A stretch of 64,000 bases of DNA, taken from Streptomyces sp. KL109B. Its GTDB lineage: Bacteria > Actinomycetota > Actinomycetes > Streptomycetales > Streptomycetaceae. The translations under genes and the position numbers were made by a program. Location: assembly GCF_030766935.1 (NCBI RefSeq), contig NZ_JASERL010000001.1:62001-126000 (forward strand). The letters run 5' to 3'. Every line of letters begins with the position of its first letter. Positions within the stretch are counted from its first letter, which is position 1. This document shows positions 26,515 through 36,771 of this stretch, in pieces. The notes under the pieces are model-generated. The model made no database searches, was not told the DNA's origin, and saw nothing but the letters and a program-made list of their open reading frames with translations.

Positions 26515-27977
26515 TGCGGCGGCGTGGGTTTCTGCTGGCGGTGGCCGGGGTCGGGCTGACGTCCGCCTGCGGTTCGTTCACCGGGACCGCGCGGCGCGGG
26601 CGGATCGCCGTCGACCTCGCCTTTGCGCCCACCCAGGGACTGTCCCCGTACAGCGACGACGGGCTGCTGCTCAGTCGGCTCGCCGTCGTCGACGGGCTCA
26701 CGCGCATGGACTCCGACGGTGTCATCCATCCCGCGCTCGCCGAGAAGTGGACCCGGACGTCCGACCGGACCTGGGAGTTCACGCTGCGCGAGGCCCGGTT
26801 CCAGGACGGCAGGACGGTCACCGCGAAGGCCGTCGAGGGGGCGCTGCGGCGGGCGGCGCGGGCGAAGGTGGTGCCGCGGGTGCTGAGCGACGTACGGATG
26901 AATGTCGAGGCCGTGGGGGAGCGGGGCGTGCGGATCGCGACCAGCGGCGTCGACCCGCTGCTGCCCGCCCGGCTCGCGAATCCGTCGCTCGCGGTCTTCT
27001 CCCCGGCCGCGTACGGGAAGGGGGACCGCGTCGACCCCGTCGGGACCGCCACCGGGCCCTTCGCGCTGACCGAGGTGAACGGGGCCGTGTCCGCGACGCT
27101 CGACCGGTTCGACGGGCACTGGCGCGGGAAGGCGGCGGCGCGCGGGCTCGACGTGACGTTCGTCGCCGACAACAACGCCCGCGCCAACGCGCTGCGTTCG
27201 GGCCAGATCGAGATCGCCGAGTTCGTGCCCGCCGCGCAGGCGCTGGTGCTCGGCGAGAGGGCGCGGAAGGTCGCCACCGTGCGGACGACGACGCTGTATC
27301 TGAATACGCGGAGCGGGCCGCTCGCGGATGCCGGGCTGCGGGCCGCCGTGCGCGAGTCCGTCGATACGTCGGCGCTCGCGCGCAGCGTGTACGAGGGGTA
27401 CGCGACGCGAGCCACCGGACTGCTCGGACCCGGTTTCGCCTGGGCCGACGGAAAGCAGCTGCCCGTCACCGGGCGGGCGGAGGCGGCGCGGCCGCACGGG
27501 CGGGCGCTCACCCTCGCCACGTACACGAACCGGGCCGAGCTGCCCGAGGTCGCCGCCGCGCTCCAGCAGCAGTTGCGGCGGGCGGGGTTCGCGGTGCGGC
27601 TCGTCGTGAAGGACTACGCGCGGCTCGAATCGGGGGCGCTGGACGGGGAGTACGACGCGTTCCTGATGTCCCGGTCCACCGCGCTCGACACCGGGGACCC
27701 GGTCTCGTACCTCGCCTCCGACTTCACCGGGGGCGGGAGTTTCAACATCTCGCAGTTGAGCGACGAGCGGGTGGATGGTGTGGTGCGGGAGGCCGCCGGG
27801 CTCGAAGGCGCGGCGCGGCATCGGGCCGTGCTGCGTGCCGAGGCCGCGATCCTCGGGACGGACGCGGCCGTGCCGATCGTCCACGAGCAGCACTTGCAGG
27901 GGGTCGGGGCCGGGGTGAGCGGGGTCGTCCTCGATCCCTATGAGCGGCAGTTCGTCGGCTTGGAGACGCGCGCCTGA
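26514..27977 (+). CDS. ABC transporter solute-binding lipoprotein, peptide/family 5
   Basis: 487 residues. Lipoprotein signal LAVAGVGLTSAC (Cys19). The family 5 (DppA/OppA-type) pattern is visible: SRLAVVDGLTRMD, LAEKWTRTSDRTWEFTLREARFQDG, PVGTGPF-like VGTATGPFALTEV, and late motifs DTGDPVSYLASDF and AAILGTDAAVPIVHEQ. It binds oligopeptides, nickel or similar ligands outside the cell and is handed to the fused permease encoded next (TGATG overlap). Confidence 0.88.
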   Translation: MRRRGFLLAVAGVGLTSACGSFTGTARRGRIAVDLAFAPTQGLSPYSDDGLLLSRLAVVDGLTRMDSDGVIHPALAEKWTRTSDRTWEFTLREARFQDGRTVTAKAVEGALRRAARAKVVPRVLSDVRMNVEAVGERGVRIATSGVDPLLPARLANPSLAVFSPAAYGKGDRVDPVGTATGPFALTEVNGAVSATLDRFDGHWRGKAAARGLDVTFVADNNARANALRSGQIEIAEFVPAAQALVLGERARKVATVRTTTLYLNTRSGPLADAGLRAAVRESVDTSALARSVYEGYATRATGLLGPGFAWADGKQLPVTGRAEAARPHGRALTLATYTNRAELPEVAAALQQQLRRAGFAVRLVVKDYARLESGALDGEYDAFLMSRSTALDTGDPVSYLASDFTGGGSFNISQLSDERVDGVVREAAGLEGAARHRAVLRAEAAILGTDAAVPIVHEQHLQGVGAGVSGVVLDPYERQFVGLETRA

Positions 27978-29695
27978 TGAACTCCGTTCGGAACAGGTCG
28001 GCCGTGGTCGCGGGGCGCGTCGGCGCCGCCGTCGGGCTGCTCGTACTCACCGCGCTGCTGCCGTGGCTGACCCGCACCGACCCCGCGCTCACCGTGCTGC
28101 ACGCGCGCTACGGCGACGCGCCCACGACGCCGAAGCAGCTCGCCGAGGTGCGCGACCAACTCGGATTGGACCAGGGGCCGTTCGCGTTTCTCGGGCAGTG
28201 GCTGAGCGGGGTCGTGCACGGAGATCTCGGTACGTCGTGGGTGACGGGGGCCGATGTCGCGTCCGACGTGGGCGCGTCCTTCTGGGTGTCCGTGTCCCTC
28301 ATGGCGTACGCGATGGTGGTCGCCGTCGTCCTCGCCGTGGCGCTGTGCGTGCCCTCGCTGCGGCGGGCGGCGCCCGAGCCGGTGCACGGGGCGGGGGCCG
28401 GGGTGCTCGCGGCGCTTCCGGAGTTCCTGCTGGCGTCGGTCCTTGCCACGGTGTTCGCGGTGCGGCTCGGGTGGTTCCCGGCGCAGGGGTGGGCGTCGCC
28501 CGCGTCCGCCGTGCTACCCGCGCTCGCGCTCGGGATTCCGGCGGGGGCGGTGCTCGGGCGGCTCGGGCAGGACGCGTTGCCCGCCGCGTTCGCCGAACCG
28601 TGGGTGCGGACCTGGCGGGCGAACGGCATGCCGCGCTCGCGGATCGCCCGGCACGCGGCGCGGCGGGCGCTGCCGGCGGTGCTGCCGCAGGCGGGTCTTA
28701 CCGTGGTCGGGCTGACGGGCGCGGCGGCGGCTGTGGAGGCGGTCTTCGCGATTCCGGGGCTCGGCGGGACGGCGGTCGCGGCGGCGCTTGACCTGGATCT
28801 GCCGCTGCTTCAGGGGTGCCTGCTGGTGCTGTTGGCGCTCGGTGTGGTGGCGGCCGTGGGTGTCGGGTTCGTACGGCGATGGTTGCTCGGGCCCGCGCTC
28901 GCGGCGGGGGCGCTGCCGGGGCTCGCGCGGGTACGCGGGGGTGGGCGCGGGCGGCTGTACGTCGCGGGGGCGCTGGCCGCGGGGCTCGCGGTGGTCGTCG
29001 TGTGGGGGCTGACGCGGGATCCGTTGCAGGTGGATCTGGCGGCGCGGCTCGCGGGGCCGTCGGGGGCGCATCCCTTCGGGACGGACGCGCTCGGGCGTGA
29101 TGTGCTCGCGCGGCTCGGGCACGGGGCGCTGCGGACGCTGGTCGTGGCGGCGGTCGTGTGTGCGGTGTGTTTTGTGGTGGGGGTCGGGCTCGGGCTGATG
29201 CGGTGGACCGCCGGGCTCACCGAGGTCGCCAACGCGATGCCGGCGATCCTGGCGGGGCTGCTGGTCAGTGGGTTGTTCGGGGCGGGGGTCGTGGGGGCGG
29301 CGGTGGCCGTCGCGGCGGTCGGGTGGGCGCCGCTGGCCGCGCATACGGCGGCCGTGGCGGAAGTGGAGCGGGGGGCCGGGTATGTGGAGGCGGCGTATGT
29401 GGCGGGGGCCGGGAGGTGGCATGTGCTGCGGCGACATGTGTTGAGTGCGGTGGTTCCCACGGTGGGGCGGCATGCGGTGTTGCGGTTGGCGCCGACGACG
29501 CTCGCGCTGGCGTCCCTCGGGTTCTTGGGCCTTGGGACGCAGCCGCCGGAGCCGGAGTGGGGGCGGTTGCTGATGGAGAATCTTCCGTATGCGGAGCGGG
29601 CGCCGTGGGCGGTGTTGGCGCTGGCGGTGGGCCTGGCCGGCGTGGGGGCGATCGTGGTGCTGGCCTCCGGGGCGAGTATTGGGCGGCGACGGTGA
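27977..29695 (+). CDS. fused DppB-DppC-type ABC permease
   Basis: 572 residues containing two permease units in one chain. The first half (residues 1-300) has the DppB traits: LGLDQGP, an EAA-like loop TWRANGMPRSRIARHAARRAL and EAVFAIPGLGG. The second half has the DppC traits: HPFGTDALGRDVLARLGHGA, EAAYVAGAGRWHVLRRHVL and LGFLGLGTQPPEPEWGRLL. About 11-12 TM segments. Normally the two are separate genes and are followed by DppD/F ATPases, and no ATPase gene follows here: a repeat element and an MFS gene come next. The ATPase must come from elsewhere or be lost. Confidence 0.88.
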   Translation: MNSVRNRSAVVAGRVGAAVGLLVLTALLPWLTRTDPALTVLHARYGDAPTTPKQLAEVRDQLGLDQGPFAFLGQWLSGVVHGDLGTSWVTGADVASDVGASFWVSVSLMAYAMVVAVVLAVALCVPSLRRAAPEPVHGAGAGVLAALPEFLLASVLATVFAVRLGWFPAQGWASPASAVLPALALGIPAGAVLGRLGQDALPAAFAEPWVRTWRANGMPRSRIARHAARRALPAVLPQAGLTVVGLTGAAAAVEAVFAIPGLGGTAVAAALDLDLPLLQGCLLVLLALGVVAAVGVGFVRRWLLGPALAAGALPGLARVRGGGRGRLYVAGALAAGLAVVVVWGLTRDPLQVDLAARLAGPSGAHPFGTDALGRDVLARLGHGALRTLVVAAVVCAVCFVVGVGLGLMRWTAGLTEVANAMPAILAGLLVSGLFGAGVVGAAVAVAAVGWAPLAAHTAAVAEVERGAGYVEAAYVAGAGRWHVLRRHVLSAVVPTVGRHAVLRLAPTTLALASLGFLGLGTQPPEPEWGRLLMENLPYAERAPWAVLALAVGLAGVGAIVVLASGASIGRRR

Positions 29696-29701
29696 ACGGT
29701 C

Positions 29702-29833
29702 GCGGGGCTCCGCCCCGGACCCCGCTGCTCAAACGCCGCAGGGGCTTGAATGTGTTCACCCGCCGCCGATGCTCGGTACGGCAAGAACAAGCCCCGCCGG
29801 CGTTTGAGGCGCGGGGTCCGGGGCGGAGCCCCG
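29702..29833. repeat. paired intergenic repeat, copy C
   Basis: Arm 1 (29702-29749) and inverted arm 2 (29787-29833) match the copy at 2-138, with an unrelated 37-base spacer. It sits exactly where ABC ATPase genes would be expected and runs into the start codon of the MFS gene. Confidence 0.78.
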
Positions 29834-31122
29834 TGGCCGTGACCACGGTGCTGCGGGGGCTACCGCCGTACCTACGCCTCCTCACCCTCACCCAGCTCGC
29901 CTTCAACATCGGCTTCTATGCCGTGTTGCCCTACCTCGCCACCCACCTCGCCGACAGCATCGGGCTCGCGGGGTGGGCCGTGGGGCTGGTGCTCGGGTTG
30001 CGGACGTTCAGTCAGCAGGGGTTGTTCGTGGTGGGGGGAGTGCTCACCGATCGGTTCGGGCCGAGGCCTGTTGTGTTGGTGGGGTGTGTGTTGCGGATCG
30101 CCGGGTTCGTGTGGCTCGGGTTCGCCGGGAGTACGGCCGGGGTCGTGGGGGCGGTGGTGCTCGTCGGGTTCGCCGCCGCGTTGTTCTCGCCGGCCGTGGA
30201 GTCGGAGACCGCGAGGGAGGCGGTTCGGTACGAGAGAGAGGCCGGGGTTCCCCGGGCTCAGGTGCTTGGAGTGTTCTCGGCGGCCGGGCAGGCGGGGGCG
30301 TTTCTTGGGCCGTTGCTCGGGACCGCGCTGCTGTACGTGGGGTTCCGCGCGGCGTGCCTGGCGGGGGCGGTCGTCTTCGTGGGGGTGCTGGCCGGGCATG
30401 CCCGGCTGATGCCGAGGCGGGAGCGGGTGCGTACGGACCGGCGACTGCGGGGCGGTGCCCGCACCGTGTTCGCGAACCCCCGGTTCCTCGCGCTCTGCCT
30501 CGCGTACAGCGGCTACCTCATCGCGTACAACCAGCTCTATCTCGCGCTGCCGGTGGAACTCACCCGAAGCACCGGCTCCCAGGACGCGGTCGGCCTCCTC
30601 TTCGCCCTGTCGTCCGTGCTTGTCGTCGGTGCTCAGCTGCCGGTCACCCGCTGGTCCGCGGCCCGGCTCGCGCCGCGGGACGCGTTGACGGCGGGGCTCG
30701 GGCTCGTGGCGGCCGGGTTCGTGACGGTCGCGGCCACGGCCTCGTACGCCCCGAGCCGCACCCCGTACGCGCTGCTGCCCGCCTGCGCGCTGGTCGTGCT
30801 GCTCACGGTCGGGCAGATGCTGCTGGTGCCGGCGGCGCGCGGACTCGTGCCCGACCTGGTGGACGAGCGGCACCTGGGGCTCGCCACGGGGGCGCTGTCC
30901 TCGGTGTCGGGGCTCGCGGTGTTGGGCGGGAGCGCGGCGACGGGGGCGCTGCTCACGCTGCCCGCGCCCGCCCTGTGGTCGGCGCTCGCGGTGGTGCCGC
31001 TGGCGGCGGCGGGGCTCGCCCGTTTCGTGACACCTGTGCGAACAGCGCGCGGAAATCCCGGCCCGCTCGGGTGCGTTCCCCGAGGATCGGGTACGCGCCA
31101 ACCGTCCCCCGAGAAGGAGTGA
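29833..31122 (+). CDS. MFS transporter
   Basis: 429 residues, about 12 TM segments, DHA1-type. Loop 2-3 motif VGGVLTDRFGPRPVVLVG. The C-terminal 25 residues are cytoplasmic and Pro/Gly-rich. Candidate starts are GTG 29833 or GTG 29839. Both lie at the end of arm 2 of the repeat, so the ribosome-binding region (GGGGCGGAGCCCC) is repeat DNA. Substrate unknown. The PPOX gene follows 5 bases later. Confidence 0.85.
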   Translation: MAVTTVLRGLPPYLRLLTLTQLAFNIGFYAVLPYLATHLADSIGLAGWAVGLVLGLRTFSQQGLFVVGGVLTDRFGPRPVVLVGCVLRIAGFVWLGFAGSTAGVVGAVVLVGFAAALFSPAVESETAREAVRYEREAGVPRAQVLGVFSAAGQAGAFLGPLLGTALLYVGFRAACLAGAVVFVGVLAGHARLMPRRERVRTDRRLRGGARTVFANPRFLALCLAYSGYLIAYNQLYLALPVELTRSTGSQDAVGLLFALSSVLVVGAQLPVTRWSAARLAPRDALTAGLGLVAAGFVTVAATASYAPSRTPYALLPACALVVLLTVGQMLLVPAARGLVPDLVDERHLGLATGALSSVSGLAVLGGSAATGALLTLPAPALWSALAVVPLAAAGLARFVTPVRTARGNPGPLGCVPRGSGTRQPSPEKE

Positions 31123-31127
31123 GGCCC

Positions 31128-31532
31128 ATGTCGGCCCAGCTGTCCGACGAGCTCAAGGCACTGCTCGACAGCAAGGTGTTCATCGCTGTCGCCACCATCC
31201 AGCCCGACGGGAGCCCCCAGGTGTCCCCGGTGTGGGCGAAGCGCGACGGAGACGACGTGCTGTTCTCCACGACCGTCGACCGTCGCAAGACGAAGAACCT
31301 GAACGCCGACCCCCGGGTGACGGTCATGGTGCAGCCCGCCGACAACCCCTACGCGTACGCCGAGATCCGCGGCACCGCCGAGATCACCACGGAGGGCGGC
31401 CAGGAGCTGATCGACGAGCTGTCGGTGAAGTACACGGGCAAGAAGTACGCCGAGTTCAACCCGACGTCGGCCCAGGACGCCGCACGCGTCGTCGTCCGCG
31501 TCCACCCCCGCAAGGTCGTCGGCCGCGTCTAA
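31128..31532 (+). CDS. PPOX-class (F420-dependent?) oxidoreductase
   Basis: 134 residues, split-barrel flavin/F420-binding fold: LLDSKVFIAVATIQPDGSPQ, VWAKRDGDDVLFSTTVDRRKTKNL, DPRVTVMV and YAEIRGTAEI. Many actinobacterial members use F420H2 rather than FMN. The basic RRKTKN segment fits phosphate binding. Substrate unknown. ATG 31128 is preceded by GAGAAGGAG. The stop codon abuts a repeat arm. Confidence 0.85.
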   Translation: MSAQLSDELKALLDSKVFIAVATIQPDGSPQVSPVWAKRDGDDVLFSTTVDRRKTKNLNADPRVTVMVQPADNPYAYAEIRGTAEITTEGGQELIDELSVKYTGKKYAEFNPTSAQDAARVVVRVHPRKVVGRV

Positions 31533-31580
31533 ATCAAGCCCCGCCGGCGTTTGAGGCGCGGGGTCCGGGGCAGAGCCCCG
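31533..31580. repeat. intergenic repeat, arm 2 only (copy D)
   Basis: Nearly identical to the arms at 91-138 and 29787-29833 (core GGCGTTTGAGGCGCGGGGTC). It starts immediately after the PPOX stop codon and could act as its terminator. Confidence 0.78.
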
Positions 31581-31683
31581 CGACCGCACCCCCGGGTGGG
31601 CCCACACCGGCGACGGCCCCCACCCACCGACCCGGCCCAGCCGGAGGCTCATGGCACACCTCCAGGGCTACTACCCTGGAGGG

Positions 31684-33081
<1,398 letters not shown>

Positions 33082-33099
33082 CCACGACGGACGGCCGAA

Positions 33100-33127
33100 T
33101 GTGCCGCCCGGCGCTCCGGGCGGCACA
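33100..33127 (+). terminator. hairpin terminator of cysS
   Basis: A 12-bp perfect stem TGTGCCGCCCGG (33100-33111) with its complement at 33116-33127, loop CGCT. Confidence 0.8.
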
Positions 33128-33192
33128 CTTCATAGACGTAACAGACGTACGCACACATCCGTAGACGCATTCACGTAAGAGACAGGTAGGTC

Positions 33193-34146
33193 ATGGCCGC
33201 CAACAGCAACCGCCGCATGTCCGGCAAGAAGGGCGCGCAGGTAGGCAGCGGTGGCAACCGGCGCCGCGCCCTTGAGGGCAAGGGCCCGACCCCGCCCGCC
33301 GAGATGCGCAAGGGCCACGCCAAGCAGCGCGCCGCGCAGGCCAAGGCCAAGCGCGCCCAGGGCGGCCGTCCGGGCAACCGCACCGGCGGCCCGCGCGGCA
33401 AGGCCACCTCCGAGATGGTCGTCGGGCGCAACCCGGTCGTCGAGGCGCTGCGCGAGAACGTGCCCGCCACGACGCTGTACGTGCAGCAGTTCATCGACAA
33501 CGACGAGCGGGTCCGCGAGGCGCTGCAACTCGCCGGTGAGCGCGGCGGCATCCACCTCATGGAGGCGCCGCGTCCCGAGCTCGACCGCATGACCAACGGG
33601 CTCAACCACCAGGGCCTCGTCCTCCAGATCCCGCCGTACGAGTACGCGCACCCGGAGGACCTCGTCGCCGCCGCCTTCGACGAGGGCGACGAACCGCTGA
33701 TCGTCGCGCTCGACGGCGTCACCGACCCGCGCAACCTCGGCGCCGTCGTCCGCTCCGTCTCCGCCTTCGGCGGCCACGGCGTCGTCGTGCCCGAGCGGCG
33801 CGCGGCCGGGATGACGGCCGGTGCGTGGAAGACGTCGGCCGGTACCGCGGCCCGTACGCCGGTCGCGCGCGCCACGAACCTGACGCGCGCCCTGGAGCAG
33901 TACAAGAAGGCGGGCGTCGCCGTGGTCGGCCTCGCCGCCGACGGCGAGCACGAGGTCGGCGACCTGGCGGCCCTGGAGGGCCCGGTCGTCATCGTCGTCG
34001 GCAGCGAGGGCAAGGGCCTGTCCCGCCTCGTCGGCGAGACCTGCGACTTCCGGGTACGCATCCCGATGCCGGGCGGCGCCGAGTCCCTGAACGCCGGTGT
34101 CGCGGCGGGCGTCGTGCTGTACGAGGCGTCCCGCCGCCGCGCCTGA
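33193..34146 (+). CDS. rlmB: SpoU-family rRNA 2'-O-methyltransferase (RlmB-type)
   Basis: 317 residues. The N-terminal 75 residues are basic and disordered (Lys/Arg/Gly-rich, RNA binding). A substrate-binding domain begins at [18 protein letters not shown]. The SPOUT knot motifs are [35 protein letters not shown] and [21 protein letters not shown]. It probably methylates the 23S rRNA P-loop guanosine (G2251 in E. coli numbering). Close relatives act on other sites, so the exact target is inferred. Confidence 0.9.
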   Translation: MAANSNRRMSGKKGAQVGSGGNRRRALEGKGPTPPAEMRKGHAKQRAAQAKAKRAQGGRPGNRTGGPRGKATSEMVVGRNPVVEALRENVPATTLYVQQFIDNDERVREALQLAGERGGIHLMEAPRPELDRMTNGLNHQGLVLQIPPYEYAHPEDLVAAAFDEGDEPLIVALDGVTDPRNLGAVVRSVSAFGGHGVVVPERRAAGMTAGAWKTSAGTAARTPVARATNLTRALEQYKKAGVAVVGLAADGEHEVGDLAALEGPVVIVVGSEGKGLSRLVGETCDFRVRIPMPGGAESLNAGVAAGVVLYEASRRRA

Positions 34147-34159
34147 TCCCCGCACCCCG

Positions 34160-34193
34160 GTCCGGGCCCCGCGATCTTTGACGGGGCCCGGAC
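34160..34193 (+). terminator. hairpin terminator of the rlmB gene
   Basis: A 12-bp perfect stem GTCCGGGCCCCG (34160-34171) with its complement at 34182-34193. Confidence 0.8.
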
Positions 34194-34241
34194 ATTTGGG
34201 TGGGGCGGAGGCAGTGTCCTAAACACACATCACTCGGTTAG

Positions 34242-35870
34242 ATGAGTGTGGACACCAGAACGCCCCGCACACCCTCGGGTGACCGCACGTCGGGATTCGA
34301 CGACGGTCCCGCGCTGAGCATGGTGAAGGTTCCGTGCGATCCGGCGCAGGTCATTGTCAACCACGCGAGCTTCCGCGTGCGGCTCCCCACGGCGCAGCAG
34401 TCGCAACTCCCGCGCATCTCACGGCACTTGAGCGCCACGGGCGTGGCCGGAGCCGGCGCGGCGACCACCCGCATCCCCGTCATCACCGCCGCAGGGACCC
34501 CCGGCGCCCGGCGCCGCCGCCCCGTCGTCATGAACGGCGGAGGCCTCGACACCAGCGGACTCCTCCAGGGCGCACGCCGGTCCGGCGAACCGGACGACGG
34601 AGTCGCCACCCAGGTCATCCCGCGCGTCGACGAGCGCGACTTCGCCGACGACCTCGGCCTGTACCGCGACTCGCCCACGGACCCGGCGATGGACCCGGCC
34701 CCGGACGCGGCAGCCGACCCGGTCACGGACAGCCCCACCCGGATCCTGCCCCGCATGCGCCAGTCCGGCGCCGCCTTCGAGGAGACCGGCGAGCTCGAAC
34801 AAATCCCGTACAGAACCGATGAGTTGGGAGACGGACCGCCCGGCGAGACGGACGGCGAGAGCACCGCCGCCCGCCGCTACGGGCCTGTCCGGCACGCCTA
34901 CTACCCCGGCCGCCGGATGAACCTCGGCGTCGTGCTGCTCCCGCTGCGCGTCTTCCTCGGCTTCATCTCCATCTACGCCGGCATGGGCAAGCTCTGCGAC
35001 CCCGTCTACTTCGACGGCGGGGAGCGCGGCTCCATGGTCAAGTGGCTGCACTCGCTGCACCCTTGGACCGTCGCCGAACCGCTGCGCGACTGGGCGCTCC
35101 AGCACCCCGTCGGCGCCGGGCTCGTCATCGCCTTCCTCCAGGTCATCGTCGGCGTACTCACCGTCCTCGGCCTGTGGCAGCGGCTCGCCGCCTCGGTCGG
35201 CGCGCTGCTCTCGGCGGCGCTGCTCGTCACCGTCAGCTGGAAGACCGTCCCCGCCTACGACGCGCCGGACATCATCTACCTCGCCGCCTGGTCGCCGCTG
35301 ATCATCGCGGGCGCCCCCGTCTACTCGGTCGACGGACGGCTCGCGGGCAGCGCCTGGCGGCGGCTCGGGCCGCGCGCCGCGCTCTGGGACCTGCGCGGGT
35401 ACGTGCTGCGGCGCGGCGCCGTCGTCGGCACCCTCGTCATCGGTGGCACGCTGCTCATCGGCTCGGTGCTCGGCGGCGCCGTCCGCGATGCCGACCGGGT
35501 CACCGCCCCGGGCCCCGGCGACGCGCCGCGCAACGAGGTGCCCGGCTCCCCGCTCCCCTCCGAGCCCGGCAGCCGCTCCCCGCACCACCGCCACTCGCAG
35601 AGCCCCTCGGCGTCCAACTCGCCGACGCAGGGCACCACGGCGAGCCCCTCCGGAGCCCCGAGCTCCGCGCGCGCGACCGCGGGCGCCACCAGCGGCACCA
35701 CGACCACGCCGACCCAGGGCGCCACGGCCGGCCAGGCCCCGCCGCAGCAGACGACGCCGCAGCAGCCCCCGTCGAGCACCGGCGGCTCGCCGAGCTCGGG
35801 CGGCAGCACGTCGTCCGGCGGCCAGGGCAGCGAACAACCCGGCCTGGTGGGCGGCCTGTTGGGCGAGTAA
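34242..35870 (+). CDS. DoxX-family membrane protein with long disordered ends
   Basis: 542 residues. The first 220 are hydrophilic and carry short T-R/Q-I/V-(L)-P repeats (ATTRIPVI, ATQVIPRV, PTRILPRM). The middle (about 227-395) is a four-TM DoxX domain (LRVFLGFISIYAGMGKL; AFLQVIVGVLTVLGLWQRL; PDIIYLAAWSPLIIAG). One more TM follows (VVGTLVIGGTLLIGSVLGG), then a roughly 120-residue Ser/Thr/Pro/Gly-rich extracellular tail. DoxX proteins join redox and membrane stress complexes. The tail probably spans the wall. Terminated by the long palindrome. Confidence 0.85.
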   Translation: MSVDTRTPRTPSGDRTSGFDDGPALSMVKVPCDPAQVIVNHASFRVRLPTAQQSQLPRISRHLSATGVAGAGAATTRIPVITAAGTPGARRRRPVVMNGGGLDTSGLLQGARRSGEPDDGVATQVIPRVDERDFADDLGLYRDSPTDPAMDPAPDAAADPVTDSPTRILPRMRQSGAAFEETGELEQIPYRTDELGDGPPGETDGESTAARRYGPVRHAYYPGRRMNLGVVLLPLRVFLGFISIYAGMGKLCDPVYFDGGERGSMVKWLHSLHPWTVAEPLRDWALQHPVGAGLVIAFLQVIVGVLTVLGLWQRLAASVGALLSAALLVTVSWKTVPAYDAPDIIYLAAWSPLIIAGAPVYSVDGRLAGSAWRRLGPRAALWDLRGYVLRRGAVVGTLVIGGTLLIGSVLGGAVRDADRVTAPGPGDAPRNEVPGSPLPSEPGSRSPHHRHSQSPSASNSPTQGTTASPSGAPSSARATAGATSGTTTTPTQGATAGQAPPQQTTPQQPPSSTGGSPSSGGSTSSGGQGSEQPGLVGGLLGE

Positions 35871-35889
35871 CGCCCACTACCTACCTGGT

Positions 35890-35949
35890 TCCGTTACGTG
35901 GATGGGGCCCCGCACGAAGCTTCGTGCGGGGCCCCATCCACGTAACGGA
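35890..35949. terminator. 60-bp perfect palindrome, bidirectional terminator
   Basis: Arms of 30 bases (35890-35919 and 35920-35949) are exactly complementary with no spacer. The centre is GAAGCTTC and the arm core is GGATGGGGCCCCGCACGAAG. It lies between the convergent DoxX and nucleotidyltransferase genes. Confidence 0.85.
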
Positions 35950-35964
35950 CCATGAACATCGGCC

Positions 35965-36720
35965 TCAACGGCCCTGCGCGGCAAGCTCCTTCGCGGCCTC
36001 CGTGAGGTCCTTCGCCGTGTCGATCGCCCGCCAGTACGCGCCCTGCGGCAGCTGGAAGCCCGCGAGGCGCTTGGCGCGGGCCAGGCGCGGGAACGTGGTG
36101 CGCTCGTGGTCCCCGAGGTCCGGCAGCAGCGAGGCGAACCCGGCGGAGAAGACGTACACGCCCGCGTTGATCAGATACGGGGACGGCGGCGCCTCGATGA
36201 AGTCGGTGATGTGGCCGAACGCGTCCGTCTCCACGGCGCCCCACGGGATCCGCGGGCGGGCCAGGGCGAGGGTCGCGGTCGCCTCGCGCTCGTGGTGGAA
36301 GTCGGCCATCTCGCGCAGCGAGAACCGCGTCCAGATGTCGCCGTTCGTCGCGTACCAGGGCTCCTGCTGGTGCGGCAGGTGCGCGGCCGCGAACTTCAGG
36401 CCGCCGCCGCGGCCCAGCGGCTCCTTCTCGACGACTGTCGTGACCCGCAGCGGCAGCTCGGCCCCGTCCAGCCACTCCTGGAGCACCTCGGCGAGATGCC
36501 CGCAGGAGACGACGGCGTCGGTGACGCCCTCCGCGGCGAGCCAGGCCAGTTGATGGCCGATGATCGGCGTACCCGTGCCGGGGATCTCCACCATCGGCTT
36601 GGGCCGGTCGTCGGTGTACGGGCGCAGCCGCGAGCCCTGGCCGCCGGCCAGGACCACGGCCTGGGTGGGGCGGTGGGGATACGAGTGCGGGCCGTGCGCG
36701 GACGGTTCAGCGGTCGTCAT
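35965..36720 (-). CDS. NTP-transferase-type nucleotidyltransferase
   Basis: 251 residues. Nucleotide-sugar pyrophosphorylase fold: QAVVLAGGQGSRLRPYTDDRPKPMVEI (phosphate loop and Lys), IIGHQLAWLAAEGVTDAVV, YATNGDIWTRF (metal-binding Asp) and INAGVYVFS. It activates a sugar or alditol phosphate to the NDP form. The product is unknown and no partner glycosyltransferase adjoins it. Convergent with the DoxX gene. Confidence 0.88.
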   Translation of the reverse strand: MTTAEPSAHGPHSYPHRPTQAVVLAGGQGSRLRPYTDDRPKPMVEIPGTGTPIIGHQLAWLAAEGVTDAVVSCGHLAEVLQEWLDGAELPLRVTTVVEKEPLGRGGGLKFAAAHLPHQQEPWYATNGDIWTRFSLREMADFHHEREATATLALARPRIPWGAVETDAFGHITDFIEAPPSPYLINAGVYVFSAGFASLLPDLGDHERTTFPRLARAKRLAGFQLPQGAYWRAIDTAKDLTEAAKELAAQGR

Positions 36721-36771
36721 GACCGGAACTGTACGTGCGCACGGCCCGTGCGGCGGTGAGGCCCCGGCGGA

